Assembly: GCA_937927515.1 (NCBI GenBank)
Contig: CALBDO010000032.1
Coordinates: 52,515 to 116,514, forward strand
From: Candidatus Kapaibacterium sp.
GTDB taxonomy: Bacteria > Bacteroidota > Ignavibacteria > Kapaibacteriales > UBA2268
Direction of reading: 5' to 3'
DNA: 64,000 nucleotides
In this document: positions 18,452 through 27,200 of the stretch, piece after piece
How the letters are laid out: every line of letters starts with the position of its first letter
Numbering within the stretch: the first letter of the stretch is position 1
The notes under the pieces: model-generated
What the model was told of the DNA's origin: nothing
Database searches by the model: none
The model's input: the letters and a program-made list of their open reading frames with translations, nothing else
Made by a program: the position numbers and the translations under genes

Positions 18452-19937
18452 TATCACCCTGGCTTATGCTAGCAAGTACTTTTATTTCGTTCAAATGCTC
18501 TTTTGGCAGTTTGTTTAAATCATCGCTCAAAATTGTTAAATTAGCCTTGGAACCCAATTCGAGATTGCTTGGCTTTTCTTTAATAGATAGCCAAGGATTA
18601 ATGGTATATGTTGCCAAAGCTTCTTGAATGTCTAATTTCTCGGAACCAAAAATTTTATCAGGGTCAATTAAGTCTCTATTTACAAAGCTATAGAGTCCAA
18701 TGATGGGGTCTGGCGTTTCGATTGGGAAATCCGAGCCACTGCAAATTAGAACATTACTTTTTTGAAAAGATTTCCAAGGATAAGCAAGGGCTTGCCTATT
18801 TCCAAGTCGCTTTTTTGCCATCTCGAAATCGGATGGAAAGTGTATAGGCTGAATTGAAGCTACGATACCCAATTGATTGAATTTTAGTACATCCTCGGGG
18901 TGGATAATTTGACAATGTTCAATCCTCAAAAATTTTGGCAACTTATATGCATTTTGGACGAAAAGTTCGTAGTTTTTTAAAATTAGGTGTGTAGCTTTGT
19001 CCCCAATGGCATGTATACAAAGACCCAGATTAAATTTGGAAGCTAAGTTGAAAATCTCAAGAAGAGTTTCTTCAGATAGTAGCTGCAAGCCCGACGAATT
19101 TTGGTTGTCGTTGTATGGTTCGAATAACAAGGCTCCATAAGAACCCAAAGCACCATCCATGTAATATTTCAAGCCAACGACATGGAGAAAATCATTATTG
19201 TAATTCGATACATCTAATACTTTGTTTGAAAATTTTTTACCAGAGATTAGAATATAAGTATTTATTCTTGGATTTTTATTATTAAAGTATTCTTGGTAAA
19301 TATCGAGACTCTCTGGGTCTACGTCCATGTCGTGGATAGTGGTTATACCAAACTGAGCCAAGTAGAGGGTGCTTGCTTGCAAGAAACTTAAGCATTGCTC
19401 TTTTGAGTAGGGAGGTAGAAAAGGACGTACAAGTTCAATGGCTTCATCGATTAAAATTCCAGTTGGTTCTCCGTTTAAATCTTTTACTATTTTCCCTCCG
19501 TTTGGTTCTGGTGTGTTTTTGTTTATTTTACAAATTTCAAGAGCCTTTGAATTAAGCCAAAGGGAGTGTCCATCGTTACGAATTAAACATATTGGAGTAT
19601 TTGGAAAAACTTTATCAAGAGATTTTTTTGTGGGAAAAGATTTTTTGTTCCAATTTTCTTGATTCCACCCTCTTGCTAAAATCCAATTTCCCCGATGAAA
19701 TGGTTTTTTCAAAATTAAATCGACGCACTCCTGCTCGGATTTTGCATTTTTAAGGTCTGGCATCGAGAGAAACTCGCCACCATGGAGAAGATGTACATGC
19801 GAATCGGTAAAACCAGGAAAAGCATATGCATTTCCAAAATTTATCTTTTGCCCATTAATGATTAAAGTTAAATTCCCTTGTTGGGGCTTTAAAGAAATTA
19901 TTTTTTGTCCAGTAATTTCAATTTGTCCTTGGAACAT
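18435..19937 (-). CDS. Amidohydrolase family 3 protein (YtcJ-like)
   Basis: A 500-aa metal-dependent hydrolase of the YtcJ/amidohydrolase 3 family. The first metal site DSHVHLLHGG (HxH) is near residue 44, and further histidines occur in TTIHDMD, LCIHAIGDKATH and RIEHCQIIH. The terminal aspartate is in CSGSDFPIE, and YTINPWLSIKEKPSNLELGSKANLTIL is the usual closing strand block. No signal peptide is seen, so it is likely cytoplasmic. Family members hydrolyse varied amides and lactams; the substrate is not predictable. Its 3' end overlaps the convergent ABC gene by 17 nt. Its upstream region is shared with the divergent tadA promoter. Confidence 0.85.
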   Translation of the reverse strand: MFQGQIEITGQKIISLKPQQGNLTLIINGQKINFGNAYAFPGFTDSHVHLLHGGEFLSMPDLKNAKSEQECVDLILKKPFHRGNWILARGWNQENWNKKSFPTKKSLDKVFPNTPICLIRNDGHSLWLNSKALEICKINKNTPEPNGGKIVKDLNGEPTGILIDEAIELVRPFLPPYSKEQCLSFLQASTLYLAQFGITTIHDMDVDPESLDIYQEYFNNKNPRINTYILISGKKFSNKVLDVSNYNNDFLHVVGLKYYMDGALGSYGALLFEPYNDNQNSSGLQLLSEETLLEIFNLASKFNLGLCIHAIGDKATHLILKNYELFVQNAYKLPKFLRIEHCQIIHPEDVLKFNQLGIVASIQPIHFPSDFEMAKKRLGNRQALAYPWKSFQKSNVLICSGSDFPIETPDPIIGLYSFVNRDLIDPDKIFGSEKLDIQEALATYTINPWLSIKEKPSNLELGSKANLTILSDDLNKLPKEHLNEIKVLASISQGDIIYQR

Positions 19938-19969
19938 GATTTCCTTAAAACAATGTAAGACGATTGAAT

Positions 19970-20001
19970 TTTGAAAAGGTTGGATAGAGTTATTAATTTT
20001 G
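19970..20001 (+). promoter_or_regulatory. Bacteroidota-type promoter for tadA
   Basis: TTTG at 19970-19973, a 20-bp spacer, then the perfect -7 box TAATTTTG at 19994-20001, with the ATG of tadA 22 nt further on. A second perfect TAAATTTG lies at 20009-20016. The element overlaps the TTG (19999) that would give a longer tadA frame, arguing for the start at 20023. Confidence 0.5.
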
Positions 20002-20022
20002 TCTATTTTAAATTTGTTAACT

Positions 20023-20481
20023 ATGGATAATATAGATTATATGAAAATTGCTTTGAAAGAAGCAATAAAATCTCTTAAGTCTGACGATGTTCCAGTTGGT
20101 GCCATAATTGTTAGGAATAATTTAATAGTTGCAAAGGCACACAATGAAGTAGAAAAAAGAAAAGACCCAACTGCTCATGCTGAGTTATTGGCAATACGAA
20201 AAGCCCTTAAAAACCTAAATCAAAAATATTTACTAGATTGTATCCTATATACTACCTTGGAGCCTTGTGCTATGTGTGCTGGAGCCTTGGTGTTATCGAG
20301 AATCAAGAAAGTTGTCTTTTCTACATACGACCCTAAAAGTGGTGCAGGGGGAACTGTGATGAATATTTTATCGAATCCACATCTCAATCATAGGATTGAG
20401 GTATTTGGGGGAATTTTGGAAGAAGAAAGTTCCGAATTATTGAAAGAGTTCTTTAAGAAATTGCGCTTGAAAAATGAATAG
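20023..20481 (+). CDS. tadA: tRNA-specific adenosine deaminase
   Basis: TadA converts the wobble adenosine of tRNA-Arg(ACG) to inosine. The 152-aa protein has the zinc and catalytic motif T-A-H52-A-E54 and the second zinc motif P81-C-A-M-C85. The deaminase core GAGGTVMNILSNPHLNH before the C-terminal helix matches TadA rather than a free-nucleoside deaminase. The start is taken at ATG 20023; ATG 20041 is a possible alternative that would remove six residues. The gene overlaps rsmI by 8 nt and heads a run of housekeeping genes. Confidence 0.93.
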   Translation: MDNIDYMKIALKEAIKSLKSDDVPVGAIIVRNNLIVAKAHNEVEKRKDPTAHAELLAIRKALKNLNQKYLLDCILYTTLEPCAMCAGALVLSRIKKVVFSTYDPKSGAGGTVMNILSNPHLNHRIEVFGGILEEESSELLKEFFKKLRLKNE

Positions 20482-21181
20482 TTCTTACGGATGCTTGTAT
20501 ATAGTGCCCACTCCGATAGGGAACTTAAAGGATATAACTCTTCGTGCCATAGAAATTTTGAGGAGTGTAGACTTAATTGCTTGCGAGGACACAAGAACTG
20601 CTGGTAAATTATTAAAGTTATTAGGGTTACCTAAAAAGCCGTTGTTGAGTTATTATGACCACAACGAGGAGGAAAAATCAGAATTTATTCTAACGAAGTT
20701 AAAGGAAGGGATAGATTTAGCATTGATTTCAGAAGCTGGAACACCTTTGATTTCAGACCCAGGCTATAAGTTAGTCTTAAAATGTATTACAGAAGGTGTA
20801 AGGGTAGTCCCTTTACCAGGAGCAACCGCTTTCATACCAGCTTTGGTTGCAAGTGGCTTGCCCGTGAATCAATTTAAATTTTTTGGATTTCCACCAAAGA
20901 AAAAAGGATTGAAAAAGTTCATTGAAAGTATCAAAGCAGAAGTAGCGACTATTGTCCTTTATGTCTCAAGTCATCAAGTCATTAAGTTCTTATGTGAATT
21001 GTCTAATCACATGGAAATGGAGAGAAAAATCTGTATTGCAAGGGAAATAACTAAACTGAATGAGGAATTTATAAGGGGCACTTTAGGCGAAATTATTACT
21101 TTTGTAAATTCTAAGTCTGCAATTTTAAAAGGGGAGTTTGTTTTAATTATTGAGGGTAAAGGAAGTAAACAATGTTTGTGA
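20474..21181 (+). CDS. rsmI: 16S rRNA (cytidine1402-2'-O)-methyltransferase
   Basis: RsmI (tetrapyrrole methylase fold) adds a 2'-O-methyl group to C1402 in the decoding centre. At 235 aa it has LYIVPTPIGNLKDIT, the CEDTR motif, LLSYYDHNE, the SAM site ISEAGTPLISDPG, and PLPGATAFIPALVASGL. It is shorter than many RsmI proteins (about 270-290 aa) because it ends after the core without the C-terminal helical extension. The usual YE(S/A)PHR segment reads YVSSHQV here, a divergence at a conserved place. It overlaps tadA by 8 nt and tmk by 10 nt. Confidence 0.9.
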   Translation: MNSSYGCLYIVPTPIGNLKDITLRAIEILRSVDLIACEDTRTAGKLLKLLGLPKKPLLSYYDHNEEEKSEFILTKLKEGIDLALISEAGTPLISDPGYKLVLKCITEGVRVVPLPGATAFIPALVASGLPVNQFKFFGFPPKKKGLKKFIESIKAEVATIVLYVSSHQVIKFLCELSNHMEMERKICIAREITKLNEEFIRGTLGEIITFVNSKSAILKGEFVLIIEGKGSKQCL

Positions 21182-21777
21182 CTTTCGAAGGAATTGACCT
21201 TGCTGGAAAATCTACTCAAGCAGAGCTACTGGAAGAATACTTGAAAACCAAAGGTTTTGATGTTGTAACTCTAAGAGAGCCTGGTGGGACAGAGGTGTCC
21301 GAAAAAATTCGCGAAATATTGCTAAATCCAAGACTATACTTCAATTCTTTCACCGAACTCTTTTTATTTGAAGCATCTCGTGCAGATTTGGTCCGAAAAA
21401 TCATAAAGCCAAAGCTGGAACAAGGATGTATTGTTATTTGTGATAGGTTCTGGGACTCGACCATTGCCTATCAAGGCTATGGAAGAAATATCCCCCTAAA
21501 TTTTATTGAAATGTGCAATTTATACGCCTCTGATGGTCTTGAACCAAATTTGACCTTTTTATTAGACTTACCGTTGGATTTGGTCCTCGAGAGGTTGAAA
21601 ACCAAATCGACGGATAGAATGGAAAATGAAGATAAGGATTTTCTAATACGTGTAATAAATGGCTTTCGGGAACTTTCTAAAAAGTATCCTAACCGTATTC
21701 ACGTTGTTGATGGCTCGGATACAATCGAAAACATTCATCAAAAAATTATAAAGATTTTAAATAATTATATTGGGTAA
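21172..21777 (+). CDS. tmk: Thymidylate kinase
   Basis: Phosphorylates dTMP to dTDP, an essential step of dTTP synthesis. The 201-aa protein has the P-loop FEGIDLAGKST (one residue different from the common GIDGAGKST), LREPGGTEVSEKIR, the DRF motif in VICDRFWDSTIAYQGYGR, and the lid-like region KSTDRMENEDKDF. The start ATG 21172 lies within the end of rsmI, preceded by AAAGGAAG as ribosome-binding site. The stop is 4 nt before the SDR start. Confidence 0.95.
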   Translation: MFVTFEGIDLAGKSTQAELLEEYLKTKGFDVVTLREPGGTEVSEKIREILLNPRLYFNSFTELFLFEASRADLVRKIIKPKLEQGCIVICDRFWDSTIAYQGYGRNIPLNFIEMCNLYASDGLEPNLTFLLDLPLDLVLERLKTKSTDRMENEDKDFLIRVINGFRELSKKYPNRIHVVDGSDTIENIHQKIIKILNNYIG

Positions 21778-21781
21778 AGAA

Positions 21782-22558
21782 ATGGCTCGTTGTCTTGATG
21801 GCAAAATCGCATTAATAACTGGTGCATCTTCTGGCATAGGCGAAGCAACTGCTAAGGTTTTTGCCGAGAACGGGGCAAAGTTGGTCTTGCTTGCTCGAAG
21901 AAAAGAGCGTCTACAAATTTTATACGAGGAGCTTCAACAAAAATTTAATACACAAATCTATTTAATTGCTGCCGACGTTAGGAATTATGACCAACTCGAA
22001 CGAGAATTCTCACTAATACCAGAAGAATTCAAAGACATTTCTATTTTGATAAATAATGCTGGTTTGGCTCGTGGATTGGAAAAGATTTACGAAGGTAGTG
22101 TTAAGGATTGGGATGAGATGATAGACACAAACATCAAAGGGCTTTTGTATGTTACAAAATTAGTTGCACCGATACTACTTCAAAAAAATTCTGGGCATAT
22201 TGTGAACATTGCATCGCTTGCTGGAAGGGCTGTTTATCCCAATGGAAATGTATATTGTGCTACAAAATATGCTGTAAAAGCTCTGTCGGAAGCAATGATT
22301 ATTGATTTTAATGGGACTAATATAAGAATTACAAATGTCGACCCAGGTCTTGTCGAGACAGAATTTTCCATTGTTAGATTTCACGGTGATGCAGAAAGAG
22401 CGAAAACAGTATACAAAGGTTACAAACCTCTTACTGGTAAAGATGTGGCAGATGTAATACTCTTTTGTGTAACTTTGCCCGAGCATGTCACCATACAGGA
22501 TATCTTAATAACACCCACAGCGCAAGCCACAGCAACGATTGTAAGTAAAAAGATTTAA
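21782..22558 (+). CDS. SDR family NAD(P)-dependent oxidoreductase (YdfG-like)
   Basis: A classical short-chain dehydrogenase of 258 aa. It has the cofactor motif TGASSGIGEA near the N-terminus, the NNAGLARG structural motif, the catalytic serine in NIASLAGRA, and the active-site YCATKYAVK (YxxxK). The wider pattern (LLARRKERL, DWDEMIDTNIKGLLYVT, VDPGLVETEFS) resembles YdfG-type 3-hydroxy acid/serine dehydrogenases, so an NADP-linked oxidation of a small hydroxy acid is plausible but unproven. ATG 21782 is preferred over the TTG at 21770, which overlaps the end of tmk. Confidence 0.85.
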   Translation: MARCLDGKIALITGASSGIGEATAKVFAENGAKLVLLARRKERLQILYEELQQKFNTQIYLIAADVRNYDQLEREFSLIPEEFKDISILINNAGLARGLEKIYEGSVKDWDEMIDTNIKGLLYVTKLVAPILLQKNSGHIVNIASLAGRAVYPNGNVYCATKYAVKALSEAMIIDFNGTNIRITNVDPGLVETEFSIVRFHGDAERAKTVYKGYKPLTGKDVADVILFCVTLPEHVTIQDILITPTAQATATIVSKKI

Positions 22559-22615
22559 ATTTTTTCGTTCGTCGTACAATAGTTGTATTTGTTAATTTAT
22601 CCGAGAGTTGAAGAA

Positions 22616-23425
22616 ATGCAAAACAATAAAGTTCCTATACCCAGACCAAAGAATATGGACAGCCTTTGCGACCAGTTTTTAAATTTTGTTGAAATTGTTC
22701 GGATTCTTCGTCTACACTGTCCTTGGGATAGAAAACAAACAAACGAAAGCATAGCACCCTTGCTAATTGAAGAAGCATATGAAACTATAACTGCAATCGA
22801 GGAGAAGGACGACGCAGAATTTCAAAAGGAGCTCGGAGATTTGTTACTACATATTGTTATGCATAGTGTTATGGCTGAGGAACGGGGTGCTTTTACGCTA
22901 CTTGATGTTTTAAGTAAAATACAAGAAAAGCTAATCTTTCGGCATCCCCATGTTTTTGCTTCTGTGAAAGTTGATGGCGAGGAAGAAGTCCTGAAAAATT
23001 GGGAAGAGTTGAAGCAAAAAGAAGGAAGAAGCTCTGCACTCGAAGGTGTTCCAATTAATTTACCATCACTATTAAGGGCTGAGAGAATTCAACACAAAGC
23101 CTCGCGAGTTGGATTCGACTGGAGCGAAAGAGAGCAAGTTTGGGAAAAAGTTATTGAGGAGTTCAATGAACTGAAATCAGCAATTAATGGGGATGAACCA
23201 AAGGAAAGGATTGAAGAGGAGTTTGGCGATTTGCTGTTTGCATTAGTTAATCTTGGGCGGTTTCTCGAGCTAAGTCCAGAAATAGCCTTGCAAAAGACTA
23301 ATAATAAATTTATCCGTAGATTTACAGCAATTGAAGATTATGCAAAAAGCAACAATAAAAATCTCAACGACTTAACACTCGAGGAAATGGACCAGATTTG
23401 GGAACAGACAAAAAAGAATAAATAA
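22616..23425 (+). CDS. mazG: Nucleoside triphosphate pyrophosphohydrolase
   Basis: MazG hydrolyses (d)NTPs to the monophosphate and pyrophosphate, cleaning the nucleotide pool or lowering ppGpp. The 269-aa protein has two MazG domains: the first with RLHCPWDRKQT, LLIEEAYETITAIEEKD and LGDLLLHIVMH (ExxE and ExxD metal sites), and the second with VIEEFNELKSAI and RIEEEFGDLLFALVNL. The ATG at 22616 is chosen over a TTG at 22583. It ends 3 nt before the convergent lipoprotein gene, with no hairpin between them. Confidence 0.93.
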   Translation: MQNNKVPIPRPKNMDSLCDQFLNFVEIVRILRLHCPWDRKQTNESIAPLLIEEAYETITAIEEKDDAEFQKELGDLLLHIVMHSVMAEERGAFTLLDVLSKIQEKLIFRHPHVFASVKVDGEEEVLKNWEELKQKEGRSSALEGVPINLPSLLRAERIQHKASRVGFDWSEREQVWEKVIEEFNELKSAINGDEPKERIEEEFGDLLFALVNLGRFLELSPEIALQKTNNKFIRRFTAIEDYAKSNNKNLNDLTLEEMDQIWEQTKKNK

Positions 23426-23428
23426 CAC

Positions 23429-24175
23429 CTATAGGTTCGGTGGATAAATTATTATTGTGTATTTCTTTCCATCTTTTTCCCACTCAACACCAACTAATCC
23501 AAATTTATGGTTGGTGTAGAAAATCAGTTTTCCAAGGATATCTTTATAAGGTCCTTCCTCTATTGTCTCTTCTACAACTATGACTTTGATTAACCAAAAA
23601 CCTAATGGAAAATCGTCGTCTGAAGACCTTTTGGTTACTTTTCTTACGTATTTATTCCCTTCTTTATCTGTAAATTCGTACCTATCGCCAACCTTTGCGT
23701 TGTATTTAACAAGGGTGAATGGCTTTGAAAGGTCTCCCTCGCTATGGTGGAAATCTTGCATACCTTCGGATGTAACTTTTGATTTAATTTCAAAGTCTAT
23801 TTTGATGTTGTTCTTATCGCTCGAGTCCACTTTTGCGTTGAATACTCTAATCAATTTGTCTCTGATTGCTTTCTTTGCTTCGGTAGGCAGGTTCGAAGTT
23901 CCAAGTATTGTGTCGATTTTGTGTGTAATTGCAGTATCCACCACAATAGAACCACGGGAAGTTACAATTCCATTGTTATTGTTTACAACTGAAATTCTTG
24001 CTAAAATGTAATCGCCTTTTCCTATATTTAGCTGCTTTAATTCAAAAAATAAATTAGCAGTGTCTCCTACATTGGTGAATTCAGTTTTGATGTCGCCGCT
24101 CAGGGAATTTGGGTCCTCTTTTTGACAAGATATAAAAACAAAAATGAATAAAACTAAAAGCGGGTAATGTTTCAT
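23429..24175 (-). CDS. Lipoprotein of unknown function
   Basis: A 248-aa predicted lipoprotein. MKHYPLLVLFIFVFISC gives a signal peptide with a lipobox ending at Cys17, followed by QKEDPNS. The ATG at 24175 is used because the longer frame adds a stretch without signal character. The mature chain is rich in charged residues and beta-forming segments, with no family recognised (KPFTLVKYNAKVGDRYEFTDKEG, ITHKIDTILG). It probably sits on the inner leaflet of the outer membrane or in the periplasm. It is divergent from the secreted subtilase at 24299, with 123 nt between the starts. Confidence 0.6.
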   Translation of the reverse strand: MKHYPLLVLFIFVFISCQKEDPNSLSGDIKTEFTNVGDTANLFFELKQLNIGKGDYILARISVVNNNNGIVTSRGSIVVDTAITHKIDTILGTSNLPTEAKKAIRDKLIRVFNAKVDSSDKNNIKIDFEIKSKVTSEGMQDFHHSEGDLSKPFTLVKYNAKVGDRYEFTDKEGNKYVRKVTKRSSDDDFPLGFWLIKVIVVEETIEEGPYKDILGKLIFYTNHKFGLVGVEWEKDGKKYTIIIYPPNL

Positions 24176-24254
24176 AAAATACCTATTATAAAAAATAGAA
24201 CTTAAGTAAAAAATTCCAGAAAAATCCACAATTCCCAAAAATTCCTGCTAAATA

Positions 24255-24262
24255 TAGATTTG
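24255..24262 (+). promoter_or_regulatory. Candidate -7 box (TAGATTTG) for the secreted subtilase
   Basis: A perfect TAnnTTTG match 36 nt before the ATG at 24299, at a suitable distance for a short leader. No TTTG is found at -33, so only half of the promoter is supported. Confidence 0.35.
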
Positions 24263-24298
24263 GGACATTCGTTTTTCGTTATTTAGGATTTTTTATAA

Positions 24299-27200
24299 AT
24301 GAAGTATAGATTAAGTTTAATAGTTTTTCTTATTACCATTTTCTGTGCGCCTTTATATTCGTCATCATTCATTCTTAAGTTTAGAAACACCGATAGCAAG
24401 AGAAAGTTTGAACACGCAATCAAGAATTTCCCAACATTGAATGTTCAGAAATTACCAATTCAAAAATCAATAGAATATATTTTAAATAAAAGCGAACTTG
24501 TTTTGACAAATGAAGCAACAAAATTTTTAGAGCAGTTTAATCTTGTAGGAATTTTAAAAGTGGACGATGATATCGATAGATATTATTTAAATGAACTTTT
24601 AAGTGCAGATGGAATAGAATACTGGGAACCGAACTATACATTCTCCATAAATGAAAATAGGATAAAAGATGACTTAGTGAAAGAGCAGTGGTACCTCGAG
24701 GCAATCAATGTCTATAATGCTTGGAAGCTTTCGATGGGGGAAGGAGTGCTGATTGGTTTCGTCGATACTGGTTTGGATTTTTATCACAGAGAATTTTTAA
24801 ATAGTTTGTGGGTAAATCCAGGTGAGGACCAAAATGGAAATGGAACCTTTGAACCTTGGTGGGATACGGTTTCAATTAATGGTGTTTTTGGAGATTTGAA
24901 TGGAATCGATGATGATGGCAACGGATTTGTTGATGATATAATTGGTTATGATTTTGTTTCGCAAGTAATTGCAAATTTTGGTGATTATTCTGAGCCAGAC
25001 CCAATTCCAGAGGATGAACATGGTCATGGGACTCTTGTTGCTGGAGTGTTGTCTGCTGGAATTAACGATACTGGAATTGTTGGTGTAGCGCCAAAGGCAA
25101 AATTAGTTGTACTTCGTGCATTTGATTTGACTGGAAACGCCGAGCTCAAAGATATTGTCTCGGCTATTATCTACGCCGGTTTGAATAGAATCAATGTTCT
25201 AAATCTTTCTTTTGGTACAACTATCGATTCAAGATTACTCCACGAAGCCATTAGATTTGCGAATGAAATGGGTTGTATAATTATTGCCTCTGCTGGGAAT
25301 GATGGTCAGATAACTAGACATTTTCCTTCGGATTATCCAGAAGTCATCTCTGTCGGTGCAACCACAAAAAATGCTTCTATAGGGCAAAGCAGTAATTATG
25401 GTCCAAAAGTGGACATTTTTGCACCTGGCTTCGAGATACTTACTACAGCCATTGGTAACAAATATAAAGTCGTTTCTGGCACTTCCTTTTCTGCACCAAT
25501 TGTATCTGGTGTGGTAGCCTTGTTGTTAGCGAAGAATAAGCAACTTGGGCTAGAAAATGTTAAATCGATTTTGAAAACAACTCAAACTCCTCTCTTAAAA
25601 GACAGGAAAAGCTTCAACCAAGGACTTATTGATGCAGAATCCGCTCTGAATTTCATTGGCTCCTCCATAATTGAAATTTCTAGCCCTAAAGAAAACGAGG
25701 AGATAGATATCAATAAAAATGAGTATTTGAAAATTGAGTATACACTTTTCTCTCCATACTTCGAAAGTTTTAGTGTAGATTTGCTTATGAATGATACTGT
25801 ATTAGTAAAAAAAATCAAACAAGACATACGCACTCAAAGAATCAATGATACACTAATAGTAGGCATAAAATTCCTTGAAATTGGCAATTACACCTTAAGG
25901 TTTAATATTAAACTCAAGAATGGGAATGTTTTTACTCAATCAAGAAATTTTGTTCTTTACAATTCAGACTCCCTTCTGGTTGTGCATGCAAACAAAATTG
26001 TTTCTGCTGTTTACCAAAGTAAAAATTTACCTGTGTATATTTCCCAAACCAAACAACCAACATATTGTAATTTAAAAATATTTCAAAACGATAAACTACG
26101 AGATGTAATAAGTGATAATATTTATTGCAAGGAGCATTTTGTACCATTAAATTTGAAACAAAACGAAGAAATTAATAATTGTCTAATTGTCGTTGAGCAT
26201 AGTACAAAAAATAATCTTCGTTGGATTGATACCCTAATGTTTTCTCCAGCTATATCTTTTCACCAGAAGTCTGTTTTTCCTAAATTTAGTGTACTTCCTC
26301 TTTCATATATTTTCCCCAGGGTTGTTAATTTGCGGCAATTCGAAGAAAAGGGTCTGTTAATCAATCCCTACAAGAATCTTGAGTGGAATAATTTAGAATA
26401 TTACAATTTTTTTGATTCTAACTTCATTAAAATTTCTGAATACTCTAAGCCATTAATCCCAGTAGATATTGGTAATTCTAATGGAGATGAGTATGATGAA
26501 ATCTTATGTACTAGTTTCGGGCAGACAGTCGTATTCGAACCGAAGAGTAATACTTCTTTTTTTGAAAATATAATTTTTCAGAGCAAATCAGATGAAGTGT
26601 TGTGGGGGGCGAAGTTTTTTGATTTCGACAAAGATGGAAAGGATGAGATTATTTGTTATAATGATGTTTCTTTTTTGATATACAAGTATGATAATAACAG
26701 GTACTCTATAAGTCATAGGATTTCTCCTCCAGACACTTTGGGTATATTAGGAACGAAGCCAAATTTACAAATTGCAGACTTTGATGACGATGGTCATATT
26801 GAACTTTCGTTTTTCACAACTTATGGTTTTTTAGTAGTATACCAATATAGGTCGGACGTTGATTCTTTTTCTTTGGAGTATTACAAGAAATTAGATTTAG
26901 ATGCATTTTCAGTTCTATCAACTGTTGCTAAATTGACTTTGGACAGAAAACCCCAACTGGTATTCATTGCCGCTGTAAATCCTTTGTCGGAGCAATTCTC
27001 GTATGAATACTCAACTTTGTGGAAATTTTACTATCTAAATGGAATTGGGGTTAATTCTTATGAGGTTGTTGAGGGGCTATCGTTCTGGGGTTCAAGAATA
27101 GGTGCCACCCCGCAGGGTTTGTTTTATCGTAATGGAATTTCAAGTGGAAATGTTGATGGAGACGATAGAGAAGAGCTTCTTATCTCTCTTTTCCCAAATT

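Noticed and set aside
23580..24011. A 143-aa open frame on the plus strand opposite the lipoprotein at 23429
   Set aside because: The minus-strand frame has a clean lipobox signal and good start; the plus-strand frame has no start signal and odd composition.
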